64,000 nucleotides of DNA from Lactifluus volemus (Eukaryota; Basidiomycota; Agaricomycetes; Russulales; Russulaceae). The notes under the pieces are model-generated. The model ran no database searches. It was given only the letters and a program-made list of their open reading frames with translations, and was not told the origin of the DNA. Each line of letters starts with the position of its first letter. The first letter of the stretch is position 1. The DNA lies in the NCBI GenBank assembly GCA_022376515.1, contig WTXI01000159.1, forward strand, positions 21,630 to 85,629, in the 5' to 3' direction. A program made the translations under genes and the position numbers. Shown here piece after piece: positions 22,667-35,300 of this stretch.

Positions 22667-25600
22667 GCCAGCGGAATCCAATCGACTATACCCCAGCTCG
22701 AGGTCACTGGTACCTATCTTAGTAATTCCACTCTGATCAGTGCTAAATCTCCCTCTTGTCAGTCCTAAGGGCGCACAATCTTCCTCGTCTTAAAGTCCTC
22801 CCGGGTAAAGAGAGGCAGTTTTATGTTACAGTGGCCAACGGGAAGAATACATGGCAGACACGATCGAGGCAGAGCATGGCGCAGCACGTGGAGTGGAACG
22901 AAAAAGTTGATGCATTGTGAGAGCTGCCAGTGTCGGATTTTAATACCCAGGTCCAACTGACTCTCCTGCAGTTCTTTACCACCACTCTCCGGTATTACGA
23001 TATCTCTTTATGCGAAGAGGACCGTGTGGACAGACATCCTTATCGGAAGGCAGGAGATCACCTGCGAAGCTCGACGCGGTCCGTCTATTCCTTCGAACTC
23101 TTATCCATGCGCTCGCTGAGCATCCTACATGTAGAACTCGAGATTGTTTTCAGCGGCGCTGACGGACATGGTAGACACTTAGGAGAGCCGGCCACACTCC
23201 TCTTGACTATCTCCGCGTCGACGAACTCTCTAAATGCGGCAGCCACTAGCCCAAGTCCTACAACGACAACAGTGGACAATCCCGGCGATGAAGGAGGTGG
23301 TGCACGTCCTGGTGACCTTCCTACCAGAAGCAATACTCCCGCGGGACCAGTACAAGATGGTCACACGGAGATCTCACGTACTGTCGATCGTGCAGAGGAA
23401 GCCATGAAAGGTATGGATACGATGACCGCATGGGAGGGTGCCATTGGTGTTATCAAGCTAGTACTCGACACTATAGGTCCAATCGCAGATGTATGTCTCA
23501 TCGATTCTCCACATCCGTTGCTTTGCTGAGCAAGCTTTTGCGCCTCAGTTGCTCCCCCATGCACAGCTAGCATGGAAGCTGCTCTCAAAGATACCCGAGG
23601 TGTGTCTCCGTGCTCTGTCGGAGGATATGGATAGTTCAATCCTTTTCTGCCGTCAGACTTTGCTACTCCAGTTGAAACGTGACGACAACGTCAGAACATT
23701 ACTTCAGGCAATCCTGGACGCGTTTGGCTTTGCAAAGAAAGCGGACGTTTTGGGGAACATGGACCCGGAGTCTATGCAACCGAAAATCTTGGATGAGATG
23801 CTGGAGTGTGTCTCGGAATGTGCGAAATTTATCACATCGTATGCGGAGGATGTGCAAGTCGGTACGTCGTCTTGACCTCTCTGTGGTCATTGATCATAAT
23901 AAAGATTTAATTTAGGAAAGCGGACTTTGAAGAATGTTGTGCGCCAGGTTGATGCGAAAATTGATGAGTATCGCACAAACCTTGCTCGACTGCGAGATAA
24001 TTTCCTCGCGAGTACTGCTGTTGTCACCGGGATTGCTGTGCTAGAAGTTGGTGCGTAGTCCTAATGGTAATAGGGTTGTTGTATAATCTTCCTGACGAGG
24101 GGCACAAAGAATTGGACGCAAAAATCAGAGAATTACCTTATAAAGGAGGCTGGCAATTTGGCGATGGAAAGCGCTGTCTTCCGGGCACACGCGAAGACTT
24201 TTTGGATCATATCGTCAAGTGGGTCGAGAGTCCAGAATCTCAGCGTGGGCTCGTGCTCCTCGGCCAAGCAGGCACAGGAAAGTCTTCAATCGCACATGAG
24301 GTCGCACGTGTATTCCAGAATAAGTGCCTCTGCACTTACTTCGCATTTTTGCGGAAAGAGGGATCCAAAGATGAAGCTTACCAGCTGTTCACGACCCTCG
24401 CTCGCGATCTCTCCGATCGCTATCCTCCGTTCAAATTAGCGCTCGGGAGGGTACTGAAGAATGATCCATCTCTTCGTAATACTCGACATTATCGCACACT
24501 TTTCGAATCCCTTCTCCTCGAACCAGTCAAGAACATTCAGTCTAGCGACCCAATCCTTATCGTCGTCGATGCGTTGGATGAGAGTGGTGATGCGATCGGT
24601 CAAAACGGGTTGCACAAATTTATAGCTCAACATCTGTTCGAGTTGCCATCCAATTTCCGCATCCTCATCACCTCGAGGCCGGAGAATGGTATGGAACGTG
24701 CATTCTGTAATGCGTTGTCCGTGCGCACCCTCTATATGGATGATCACAAACTGGCCGCGAAAACGGAGCAAGATATTGGGTTATATCTCCGGAGCGAACT
24801 CCCTTTGAACCTGTTCGAACGACATGGTGTTGAACTCGCAAAGGCAGCAGAAGGATTGTTTCAGTGGGCAGCCGTTGCTTCCGGGCTAATAAACAATCCT
24901 CCTCCTAGCTTTGGGTTTAGCAAGAAGCAGGTGATACAGCGTCTATTGGGGCACTCTCGAGGTCGGGATGGGCAAGATCCTTTGGACCAGCTATATGGAG
25001 AAGTTCTGGAAGGGTACTTCAAGCCGGTTCCAGCACAGATCCTATTTCGTTCCGTGATGGGGCAGCTTTTTGCTGCTGTTGTTCCGCTTTCCATCCGTTC
25101 ATTGACTACTCTGCGACGACATGCACCCCAGGATGACCCAGAGGACCCTGACCCCGAGGATTCGGAATGTGTTGTTGAAATGCTCCGCCACCTTGGCTCA
25201 CTTCTCAGTAACGTGACCTCATCCGACGATACCCTCCCGATCATCCCTCTCCACACCTCATTTCGTGACTTTCTGGCCGATGAGAAGAGTGGGGTATTTC
25301 ACATCGACCTTGGCAAGGCTCACCGTCAGCTGGCACATTCCTGTCTTGGATTAATGCTGAATGAGCTCAAGTTCAACATTTGCAAACTCGAATCGTCGTA
25401 CGTTGCCAACAAGGATGTGCCAGATCTGGAATCTGGAATTTCCAAATATGTTCCGCCTGCTCTATCGTATGGCTGCGTTTTTTGGGGAGATCATTTAGAA
25501 CGTCTTGGTATTGAACAGGACCTCTTCCCAAAACTTCGATTGCTGTTCGAGACAAGGTTTCTTTTTTGGCTGGAAGTGCTTAGCATCAAGAACAGTGTCG

Positions 25601-28088
25601 GTCTTGGATCACGAGCATTGGCATCCCTGAACACATGGTTGAGGTCTGATGAGCAGAAGGTAGGCGGCTCTTATCATGTTATATGACATGTAGTAACTCT
25701 TGGGTACAATTTCAGCAATCATTCCAATTTGAGGTTGAGAATCTGTTGGCATTAGTCGACGATGCGTTCGCGTTTGTGCGGTATTTCGGGATGGCGATAT
25801 CAAGAAGTGTCCCGCATATATATATTTCTGCTCTCCCTTTTGCGCCATCCTCTTCCCGCATTGTCGAGCACCACCTTCACCTATTCCCCCATACATTGTT
25901 TTTGAAACGCGGACGGTTGTCCGATTGGCCAGCATTGGAAATGACGATTCAAGCACATGACAGATCAGTCAACTCAATTGTATTTTCGCCAGATGGGCAG
26001 CGGATAGTATCAGCCTCGGACGATCGCACCATTCGTGTGTGGGATGCTACGACGGGGGAAATGGTAGCGGGGCCGTTTACTGGACACACCAAAGAAGTCC
26101 TCTCTGTCGCATTCTCACCTGACGGGAAACGCATCGCCTCGGCCTCGGAGGACCGCACGATTTGCGTGTGGGATGCCGCAACAGGAGAGGTTGTGGTGGG
26201 ACCATTTACTGGACACGCGAGGTGGGTCAGATGCATTGCGTTCTCGCCCGACGGGCAACACATCGCGTCGGCCTCGAACGATTACACGGTTCGTATTTGG
26301 GATGCCACAACTGGAGAGGTCATAGCAGGCCCGTTTATTGGACACACCGACGAGGTCCACTTTGTCACATTCTCACCAGACGGGAAACGTATCGCCTCTG
26401 CCTCTAAAGATCGCACGATTCGCATGTGGGATGCTTCAACCGGAGAGGTCGTAGCGGGCCCGTATACTGGACACACCGAACGGGTCAGGTGTGTTGCATT
26501 CTCACCAGACGGGAAGCACGTCGCCTCGGCCTCAGGCGATCGCACGATTCGTGTGTGGGATGCGACAACAGGAAAGGTGATAGCCGGCCCATTTACTGGA
26601 CACACCGGTGTCATCCACTCTGTTGCGTTCTCTCCGGATGGGCGTCGCATTACCTCAGCCTCGGGAGATCGTACGATTTGCGTGCGGGATTCCGCAACAG
26701 GTCAGATCGTAGCAGGCCCATTTACTGGACACACAGGTTCCATCTTTTCTGTTTCAGTCTCACCTGACGGGCAGCGCATTGCCTCTGCCTCGTATGATCG
26801 CACGGTTTGCGTGTGGCATCCCAGAAAAGGAGTGGCAGGGGCCTCGTTTACCGGACATACCCAATCAATCTTTTCTGTTGCACTCTCACCAGATGGGCAA
26901 CGGATAGCCTCTGCCTCTGCAGATTGCACAATTTGTGTGTGGGATGCCGCAACAGGAGAGGTCACAGCAGGTCCATTTACTGGTCACACTGGTTGGGTCC
27001 TTTTTGTTGTGTTCTCGCCTGAAGGGCAGCGGATCGCCTCGGCCTCGCAAGATCGCACGATTCGCGTGTGGGATACTGCGACAGGAAATGTTATAGTGGG
27101 TCCGTTTACTGGACATACAGATGATGTCTACTCTGTTGCATTCTCGCCGGACGGACAATGCATTGCGTCGGCCTCGGGAGATCGCACGGTTCGCGTGTGG
27201 GATGCCATAACGGGAGAGGCTGTAGTGGGTCCGTTTACTGAACACACTGACGCGGTCTGCTTTGTTGCATTCTCGCCGGATGGGAAGCGCATCGCTTCTG
27301 CCTCGAGTGACCGCACAATTCGAGTATGGAATGCTGCGACAGGGGAGGTCGTAGCGGGCCTGTTTAATGGTCACACTCAGCTCGTCAGATCTGTCGCATT
27401 TTCACCGGACGGGCAGAGAATCGTCTCGGCCTCGCTCGATCGCACGATTCGCGTGTGGGATTCTGTGACAGGACAAGCAGTAGTAGGCCCATTTACTGGA
27501 CACGTCAATACCGTCGCCTTTGTTACATTCTCACCGGACGGGCGGCGCATTGCATCGGCCTCGAACGATCGCACGGTTCGCTTGTGGGATTCTGCTACAG
27601 GAGTGGCCGTAGCAGGCCCATTTATTGGACACACTGAATGGGTCAACTCGGTTTCATTCTCACCAGACGGACAGCGGATCGTTTCTGCCTCAGGAGATTG
27701 CACGATTCGCATGTGGGATGCCACAACAGGACAAGGTGTTGTGGGCTCGTCTACCGGACTCACCCAATCGACTAACTCTGGTGCGTCCACTTTGGATGGG
27801 CAGCCTATCACCTCGACCTTACAAGATCACACAATTCATATAGGGAAGCTCAGTGCAGAATATATTGAGAGAGATCACTTTATGGAGAAGTTCCCGGTCA
27901 ATAGTGATGGATGGATGTATGGGGAAGATGAAGAACTCCTTTTATGGATTCCCCCCATTCACCGACCATACCTTCATAAAGCTAACACAGTGTGGGTTGG
28001 TGGCAAAGACAAAACAGAGGTAGATCTCTCAAAATTTGTGTATGGATCAAATTGGACTATGGTATACGTTCACAGTTCATCTAAATAG
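22667..28088 (+). CDS. NLR copy D: C2-like, helical, NACHT and 14 WD40 repeats; intact
   Basis: This is a STAND-class signalling ATPase of the fungal NLR type. Eight exons join in phase: 22667-22709, 22763-22916, 22972-23078, 23135-23490, 23549-23861, 23916-24050, 24110-25659 and 25716-28088 (1,676 codons). Introns are 53-59 nt with GT..AG ends. Residues about 7-105 resemble a C2 domain ([39 protein letters not shown]) lacking the acidic calcium-loop residues. A Pro/Thr/Gly-rich linker and a helical region ([20 protein letters not shown]) precede NACHT, with Walker A GQAGTGKS (~421), Walker [14 protein letters not shown] (~517) and ITSRPE (~555). WD40 units run from about 962 to 1565, then a tail with [14 protein letters not shown]. 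The start is unresolved: the ATG used in B is ATC here, so translation probably begins in the upstream 5' block. Confidence 0.88.
25947..27757 (+). repeat. 129-bp tandem repeat encoding 14 WD40 units (copy D)
   Basis: Fourteen 43-codon units (unit 7 is one residue shorter, with VCVWHPRKG instead of the WD signature) follow without spacers. Most residues are the same in every unit. Variation concentrates just after GHT, at the positions around V..V, and at the residue before D in SAS.D. The same 14-unit order is found in B, E and G, so equivalent units can be compared across paralogs. A degenerate 15th unit ([13 protein letters not shown]) follows. Confidence 0.9.
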
Positions 28089-31000
28089 AGTCACATGTAT
28101 ATATGCAAACTCGGATTAGTGAATCCTTCGAATTCAGTTAGCGCCACCGAGTCTGTCTGAGGATGGCCAATAGAGCAGTCCAGAAATCAAGCTATGAGAG
28201 CGTGTATCGTGTATCGTGTAGGAGTCGGTATGACAGCTGCAATTTGTATTTGGATGACATGACGATAACATCAAATGAGTGGCTAGAGAAACGGAAGGTA
28301 AGGGTGTAAAATCGCGTTTGCAACTCCGAGGTTATAATGGGCACGCGAGGCGAAAATGAGAGGTAACGAGGGATAGTAAGATCACACGAAGTTGGGGGAC
28401 AAAGTGGGCAATCAATTGATGCCCTTCCGACTGTCGACGTCAATGGGTACAGAAGTACTTAGGCTACTGTACAAAGATATCATATGCTACTGCCCGAAAT
28501 TGGCCGCTCGATCGGCCTGGGGTGACTACTGCATCACCTGCGAAATGAGACTGAGATACTAAATAAAAAAGGATCTTGAAGCGAAAATGAAGGGATTATC
28601 ATGATTACCGGCCGTGAGCGATCGCCCCCAACGGGGAGCGCCCGTTATCCGCGTCGGGTTGCCCTCGGGGCGCCTTTGACATCGGCCGTCCCTTCCTCGA
28701 GCCCCTGCTCGCTCTGCGCATCGTCTTCTCCATCATCGGTACCCAACAGCCTTTCCCACTCCGCTATAACATTCCAGCAGGGTGACCACAGACGAAATGA
28801 GAGTGGTGGTGGCACCACACACCTAGCGCTCCTCTCCCTCCTACACCTTCACAGAGCCAATGGTTACACTCTCTAAAGTCTTGAAAACCCTGCCAAGATC
28901 CTCCCAGGTTTCTGAGAACGCGTCTTCACTGAGGTACCAGTGAATGAAACCCGACCCCGAGCCTTTCCTTTACTGCTACACTTCACCCCAACGCGTTGTC
29001 GAGCTCGCGTACGGCCCCAATGTGCCCCAGCTTTTATCTGATTTGTGATGTGCGACAATGTGACCTTCATACTAGTAGGTCACAGATGAGCATCTTCAAA
29101 TGGCATATCTGACCATAGGTACAGACTCCGGATCGGGGTGCTTGAGGCACAAACTGTTCTGCAGTTGAAACGGGTCCCTCCGGAGAATCCAAGACATCAT
29201 CCAAGTGTTCATCGCAAGTTGGGGCGCGGCGTGCGCAACGTGACCCACATGGGTGCTTGTAATGATCAACTACCCATCCCCAATTCATCAGTGTTCCCCC
29301 CTCGGCCCTCCAACATCTCCCACCGTACTAGTACTATCGAATTAAAATACTCCCTTGCAAACGCAGTTGCACGATGGCACAGACCTAAGTCGGCGTATCG
29401 GGCGACTGGGACTCTCCAAGCATCTACGTACCGGCTTTGTCAGCACATTGTTGGGCGACATGAGACCATGATCTCACACTGATAGGTTCGGTGGTGTGAA
29501 ATGGTTGCATAGGTCAATATGCTTGGTTAGATCTCACTATGTATTGTCTGTGGTGCGCTTCAGTGCGCCTGATAGTCGTAGAGTAACATAATTGTGATAT
29601 GAAGTTATGGATACAAGCTCTCTTGCTAGGCGTGGAGCCAGACAACCTCCTTTTCAGCATGCGTCACCATCACGTCCTGACTCTGCAGTTGAGAGTGTCA
29701 CAAGATCCTGCTCATGTGAACTCCGAGGACCGCCTTCCATCAATAGAAAATACGTGCCCAGACATGGGGTGTCGGTGCGGCTGCGTACGAGTAACACGGT
29801 TGGCGTCTGTGCAACCGTACAAGGCGTGGCGTCTCCGCAGAAGGTGAGTTCGAGGTCTTTGGTGCCAGAAAGGTATCAGAATATCTGCTTGACTTCCAAT
29901 GGGTGCTCCCCCGGATTATCGATAAGGTGGATACGGTGAAATCTATGTCTGGTCGTGTGGCTACCGCAGCGTGCATGAGACTCCCGATTGTCTTGGTGGC
30001 CTCGCGGTAGCGTGAATTCTTCTTTCTGGAAACGTGGGAGGGATCTGAGGGGATGTCGTCCTTCGGATAAACTGCGTTCCGCAGCATGGGAGTTTTCTGT
30101 GACTTGGAGTCGGCGAGCCCGAAGGGTTTGATGATGATGTATGCTGCCTAAAAGGGTGAGATAGCGCGCTCTGAGCGATCTCGATCATGAACCATATAAG
30201 CCAATGAATCAGAGTCGTGCCCAGGTCTGGGAGAGCGTCACGTTGGAATGGGGATTAGGGACAGCGGGGTCAGGATGACAGCGTGGGAAGCGTAGCGGAC
30301 ATTGTACAGTTACCCGACGCTGAGATAAGCACAGAAAACGCGGCTTCATCCCCAACCACTACATCCTCGAGGCAACGCCCGACCCTCCAACGTTAATGCG
30401 CGTGGAGAGCATCAGGACATCATCAATATAACTTCTGATCTGCGTGCGGAAACCCGGGTTGCTTGTGTGAGGCAAAAACGGAAATCTGTGAGAGCCGTCG
30501 AAAGTGGCTATTTCAGTTTTTCAGGCGGTCAACTGAAGTGAGTTAGTGAGTTCTTCAATCACTTGACGCGACGTACGCATCCCAACTACTGCGCGCTTAG
30601 TGTGAGTTTGCTTGGAAGTGAATCTGATGCAATTTTAGCAATTTAGTCTCTAAGGGTCTCAAAACCAAAGGGAAATACAGAAGAAAATGAAGACACTGCA
30701 GCGAAACTACGCTGTCGAAGCTGGCGGGAACGATCACATGGCACACGACTCGGAGGAGGCAAAACGATTGCCTACATAACGAGGTAGGATGCAAACTCAG
30801 CATTTTGTTTATAAGGCAAATGAGATCGTTAGATAGCGTACATTATATCTCCATGTCGGTTCCGAATAAAGCCCACTCTCTTCGTCTTCCTCTGGCACCC
30901 GCCATTGAGATGGTTAGGTAGTCATCCAGCAAACCCGTCCGGGCGACATGTTCCATCACTGTTTCCCTTCTGTAGTTGCTCACGCCTCTGACGTCGATCT

Positions 31001-32336
31001 GAGAGTGGGCAGCTGTTAGCTGCCGCGGGTGACGGTGAAGGAAGGTCAGAGGTAAAGACAGGCGGTCGGAAGAGGCCTCAGCGCTCCGTGATTTGCTATG
31101 GTACCCAAACTCCGACGTCCGCTCCGAGTCCTCTCACCTGGGCCTGCGTCCTTCCTGGTCTCACTCACCGGTTACTTGCTGTTCATTTCGTTAGTCGTTG
31201 ACTCGCCCAGTCTCCCCAACCATCCTTGCTTCTTATAAAACCATCTCCGTCGCTAGATATCCGCCTTCCTGCTGACCTAACTCTGATTAAAAGAAAGTGG
31301 AATTCGCAAGAATGGGAGGGAGCAAAGTGGCAACTTATAAGGGGTCAACTCGCGCGGCAACGACGCCTGCGCGAAGATTCGTCCTTTCTGCAGTCCGTGG
31401 GCTCCGATGCGTTTAGCCCTGGAAATGCCCAAGACACCCTTGTACTGTCCGGAATGTAGCAGCTGCAGACAATCACTATACTCTACCGTTACCACTGCCA
31501 AGCACGAGACATATGTAGCTTCCTCAGGCTTCACCAGGGGCACGCACTCGACAAGCGACGAAGTCAAATTCTCCAGTGGTGCCCTAGCCGCACCCTTCGG
31601 ATTCGTCAACCTCTCGAAGGGTCAGCGTATCAACTTTCGCTAGAGCATGGTTTTAAGGCATGGGCCACTTGCATTGACATTTTCTACTTGAAAGGATAAA
31701 GGGAACTGGATGTACAAGGATTCGTCTGATTCAGGACCATAGGCAGTCTTTCAGTACTTCAGTGGAGGGCATCTTCATCGTATCGGGACTATGTAATTGG
31801 CTGTCATAATTCATATCTCTTTGTCAAGACGCTTCTTTACGAAGGTTCATGAACGTTCATTCGTTAAGATTGGGCATCGACCTCGCAAGGATACCTGAAT
31901 CCCAGCATTTTCAGCCTAACGCCGGCCCTTGCCAGTGAAGTATTCTAGCGTGCGGAAGTAAGAATGGATATGGCATAAATCCAGCGAATTGCCCTACTCG
32001 CGCAAAAAAGTTTGGGCTGCCAGTGCGATTCCGCGGCCAAGTGTCACGTAACTGTTGTTGGTTGTTTGTTCCCAACGATGAAGCGCCCTCAGAGTCGGGG
32101 CTGCCAACAGCAGCGCAAGTGCTTGTCTCAAGTTCTCACTTCAGTCTACGATGGCTCTTCCACAACCGAATGCGTATGTCAACGGCTTTCACACTCGATG
32201 CCGATGATCCTGTTAACCATTACTATAGCCCAGATCCTCCAAAGTCCGGAATCGGGTACATCAGTCACATCATCTTCGTTTTCGATTCTAGTATTTACTC
32301 AGATAATTGCCTTTGATTAGTGCGATCAGCGATCAG
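28089..32336. other. Spacer type I, second copy
   Basis: It matches 1822-6579. Relative to the first copy it lacks about 700 bases (2675-3376) at a junction with an AAACCC match on both sides. It carries 147 extra bases near 30246-30392 bounded by ACGTT, which were probably deleted from copy one. A copia remnant lies at 29390-30560. The TATAAAA motif (near 31235) and the conserved stretch to 31640 are present. The end is the 5' block of gene E. No intact gene is seen. Confidence 0.55.
29390..30560 (-). mobile_element. Degenerate Ty1/copia pol remnant in spacer I, copy 2
   Basis: It has the same order of RT and RNase H landmarks as at 3780-4790. MHAAVATRPDIDFTVSTLS lies near 29950, with an upstream YPKDDIPSDPS-like piece near 30060. 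Frames are broken throughout. Confidence 0.7.
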
Positions 32337-35300
32337 ACCAGCGAAATTCAATCGAGTATACCCCAGCTCGAGGTCACTGGTACCTATCTTAGTAATTCTA
32401 CTCTGATCAGTACTAAAACTCTCCCTCTTGTCAGTCCTAAGGGCGCACAATCTTCCTCGTCTTAAAGTCCTCCCGGGTAAAGAGAGACAGTTCTATGTTA
32501 CAGTGACCAACGGGAAGAATACATGGCAGACTCGATCGAGGCAGAGCGTGGCGCAGCACGTGGAGTGGAACGAAAAAGTTGATGCATTGTGAGATCTGCC
32601 AGTGTCGGATTTTTATACCCAGGTCCAACTGACTCTCCTGCAGTGCTTTACCACCACTCTCCGGTATTACGATATCTCTTTTGCGAAGAGGACCGTGCGG
32701 ACAGACATCCTTCTCGGAAGGCAGGAGATCACCTGCGAAGCTCGACGCGGTCCGTCTATTCCTTCGAATTCTTACTCGTGCGCTTGCTGAGCATCGTACA
32801 TGTAGAACTCGAGATTATGTTCAGCAGTGATGATGGACATGGTAGACACTTAAGAGAGCCGGCCATACTCCTGTTGACCATCTCCGCATCGACGAACTCT
32901 CTAAATGCGGTAGCCACTAGCCCAAGTCCTACAACGACAGCACTGGGCAATCCTGGCACTGAAGAAGCTGGTGCACGTCCTGGCGACCTTCCTACCGGGG
33001 GCAATACTCCTGTGGGACCAGTACAAGATGGTCACACGGAGATCTCACGTACTGTGGATCGTGCCGAGGAAGCCATGAAAGGTATGGATACGATGACGGC
33101 ATGGGAGGGTGCCATTGGTGTTATCAAGCAAGTACTCGACACTATCGGTCCAATCGCAGATGTATGTCTCATCAATTTTCTCCGTTGCTTTTCTGAGCTA
33201 GCTTTTGCGCTCAGTTGCTCCCCCATGCACAGCTAGCATGGAAGCTGCTCTCAAAGATTCCAGAGGTGTGTCTCTGTGCTCTGTCGAAGGATATCGATAG
33301 TTCAATCTTTTTTTGCCGTCAGACTTTGCTACTCCAGTTGAAGCGTGACGACAATGTCAGAACATTACTTCAGGCAATCCTAGACGCGTTTGACTTTGCA
33401 AAGAAAGCGGACGTTCTGAGGAACATGGACCCGGAGTCTACGCAACCAAAGATCCTGGGTGAGATGCTGGAGTGTGTCTCGGAATGTGCCAATTTCATCA
33501 CATCGTATGCGGAGGATGTGCAAGTCGGTACGCCGTCTTGACCTCTCTGTGGTCACTGATCATAATAAAGATTTGATTTAGGGAAGCGGACTTTGAAGAA
33601 TGTTGTCCGCCAGGTTGATGCGAGAATTGATGAGTATCGCACAAACCTTGCTCGACTGCGAGATAATTTCCTCGCGAGTACTGCTGTCGCCACTGGGATT
33701 GCTGTGCTAGAAGCTGGTGCGTAGTCCTAAAGGTAATACGATTTGTCGGATAATCTTCCTGACGAGGGCCACACAGAATTGGACGCAAAAATAAGAGAAT
33801 TACCTTACAAAGGAGGCTGGCGATATGGCGATGGGAAGCGCTGTCTTCCGGGCACACGCGAAGACATTTTAGAACATATCGTCAAGTGGGTCGAGAGTCC
33901 TGAATCTCAACGTGGGCTCGTCCTCCTCGGCCAAGCTGGCACAGGAAAGTCTTCAATCGCACATGAGGTCGCACGTATATTCCAGAATAAGTGCCTCTGC
34001 ATTTACTTTGCGTTTTTGCGGAAAGAGGGATCCAAAGATGAAGCTTACCAGCTGTTCACGACACTCGCTCGGGATCTCTCCGATCGCTATCATCCGTTCA
34101 AATTAGCGCTCGGGAGGGTACTGAAGAATGATCCGTCTCTTCATAGTACTCGACATTATCGCACACTCTTCGAATCCCTTCTCCTCCAACCAGTCAAGAA
34201 CATTCAGTTGGGCGACCCAATCCTGATCGTGATCGATGCGTTGGACGAGAGTGGTGATGCGATCGGTCAAGTCGGGTTGCACAAGTTTCTAGCTCAACAT
34301 CTGTTCGAGTTGCCATCCAATTTCCGTATCCTCATCACCTCGAGGCCGGAGAACGGTATTGAACATGCATTCTGTAATGCGTTGTCCGTGCGCACTCTCT
34401 ATATGGACGATCACGAACTGGCTGCAAAAACGGAGCAAGATATTGGGTTATATCTCCGGAGCGAACTCCCTTTGGTCCTGTTTGAACGACATGGTGTTGA
34501 ACTCGCAAAGGCAGCAGAAGGATTGTTTCAGTGGGCAGCCGTTGCTTCCGGGCTGATAAACAATCCTCCTCCTAGCTTTGGATTTAGCAAGAAACAGGTG
34601 ATACAGCGTCTGTTGGGGCACTCTCGAGGTCGAGATGGGCAAGATCCCTTGGACCAGCTATATGGAGAAGTTCTGGAAGGGTACTTCAAGCCAGTTGCAG
34701 CACAGACCTTATTTCGTTCCGTGATGGGGCAGCTTTTTGCTGCTCTCGTTCCGCTTTCCATCCGCTCATTGACTTCTCTGCGACGATATGTACCCCAGGA
34801 TGACCCCGAGGACCCTGACCCCGAGGATTCGGAATGCGTTGTTGAGATGCTCCGTCACCTTGGCTCACTTCTCAGTAACGTGACCTCGTCCGACGATACC
34901 CTCCCGATCACCCCTCTCCACACTTCATTTCGTGACTTCCTGGCCGATGAGAAGAGTGGGGTATTTCACATCGACCTTGGGAGGGCTCACCGTCAGCTGG
35001 CACATTCCTGTCTCGGATTAATACTTAATGACCTCAAGTTCAACATTTGCGAACTGGAATCGTCATATGTTGCCAACAGGGACGTGCAAGATCTGGAATC
35101 TCGAATTGCCAAATATGTTCCGCCTGCTCTATCGTATGGATGCGTTTTTTGGGGGGATCATTTAGAACTTCTTGATATTGAACAGGATCTGTTTCCAAAA
35201 CTTCAATCGCTGTTCGAGACAAGATTTCTCTTTTGGCTGGAGGTGCTTAGCATCAAGAACAGTGTCGGTCTTGCATCACGAGCATTGGCATCTCTGATCA

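Larger units (their letters stand above)
1822..28088 (+). repeat. Higher-order tandem unit 1 (spacer I - B - spacer II - C - spacer III - D)
   Basis: This stretch and 28089-57857 have the same order of spacers and genes and are nearly identical over long stretches. For example 1822-2660 matches 28089-28940, 11985-17260 matches 37757-42800, and 18780-20800 matches 49430-51490. Unit 1 is shorter mainly because gene C has lost about 5 kb, although it gained a 725-bp foldback element. A third, partial unit begins at 57858. The array therefore arose by repeated duplication of a three-gene block, probably by unequal exchange between paralogs (inference). Confidence 0.85.
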
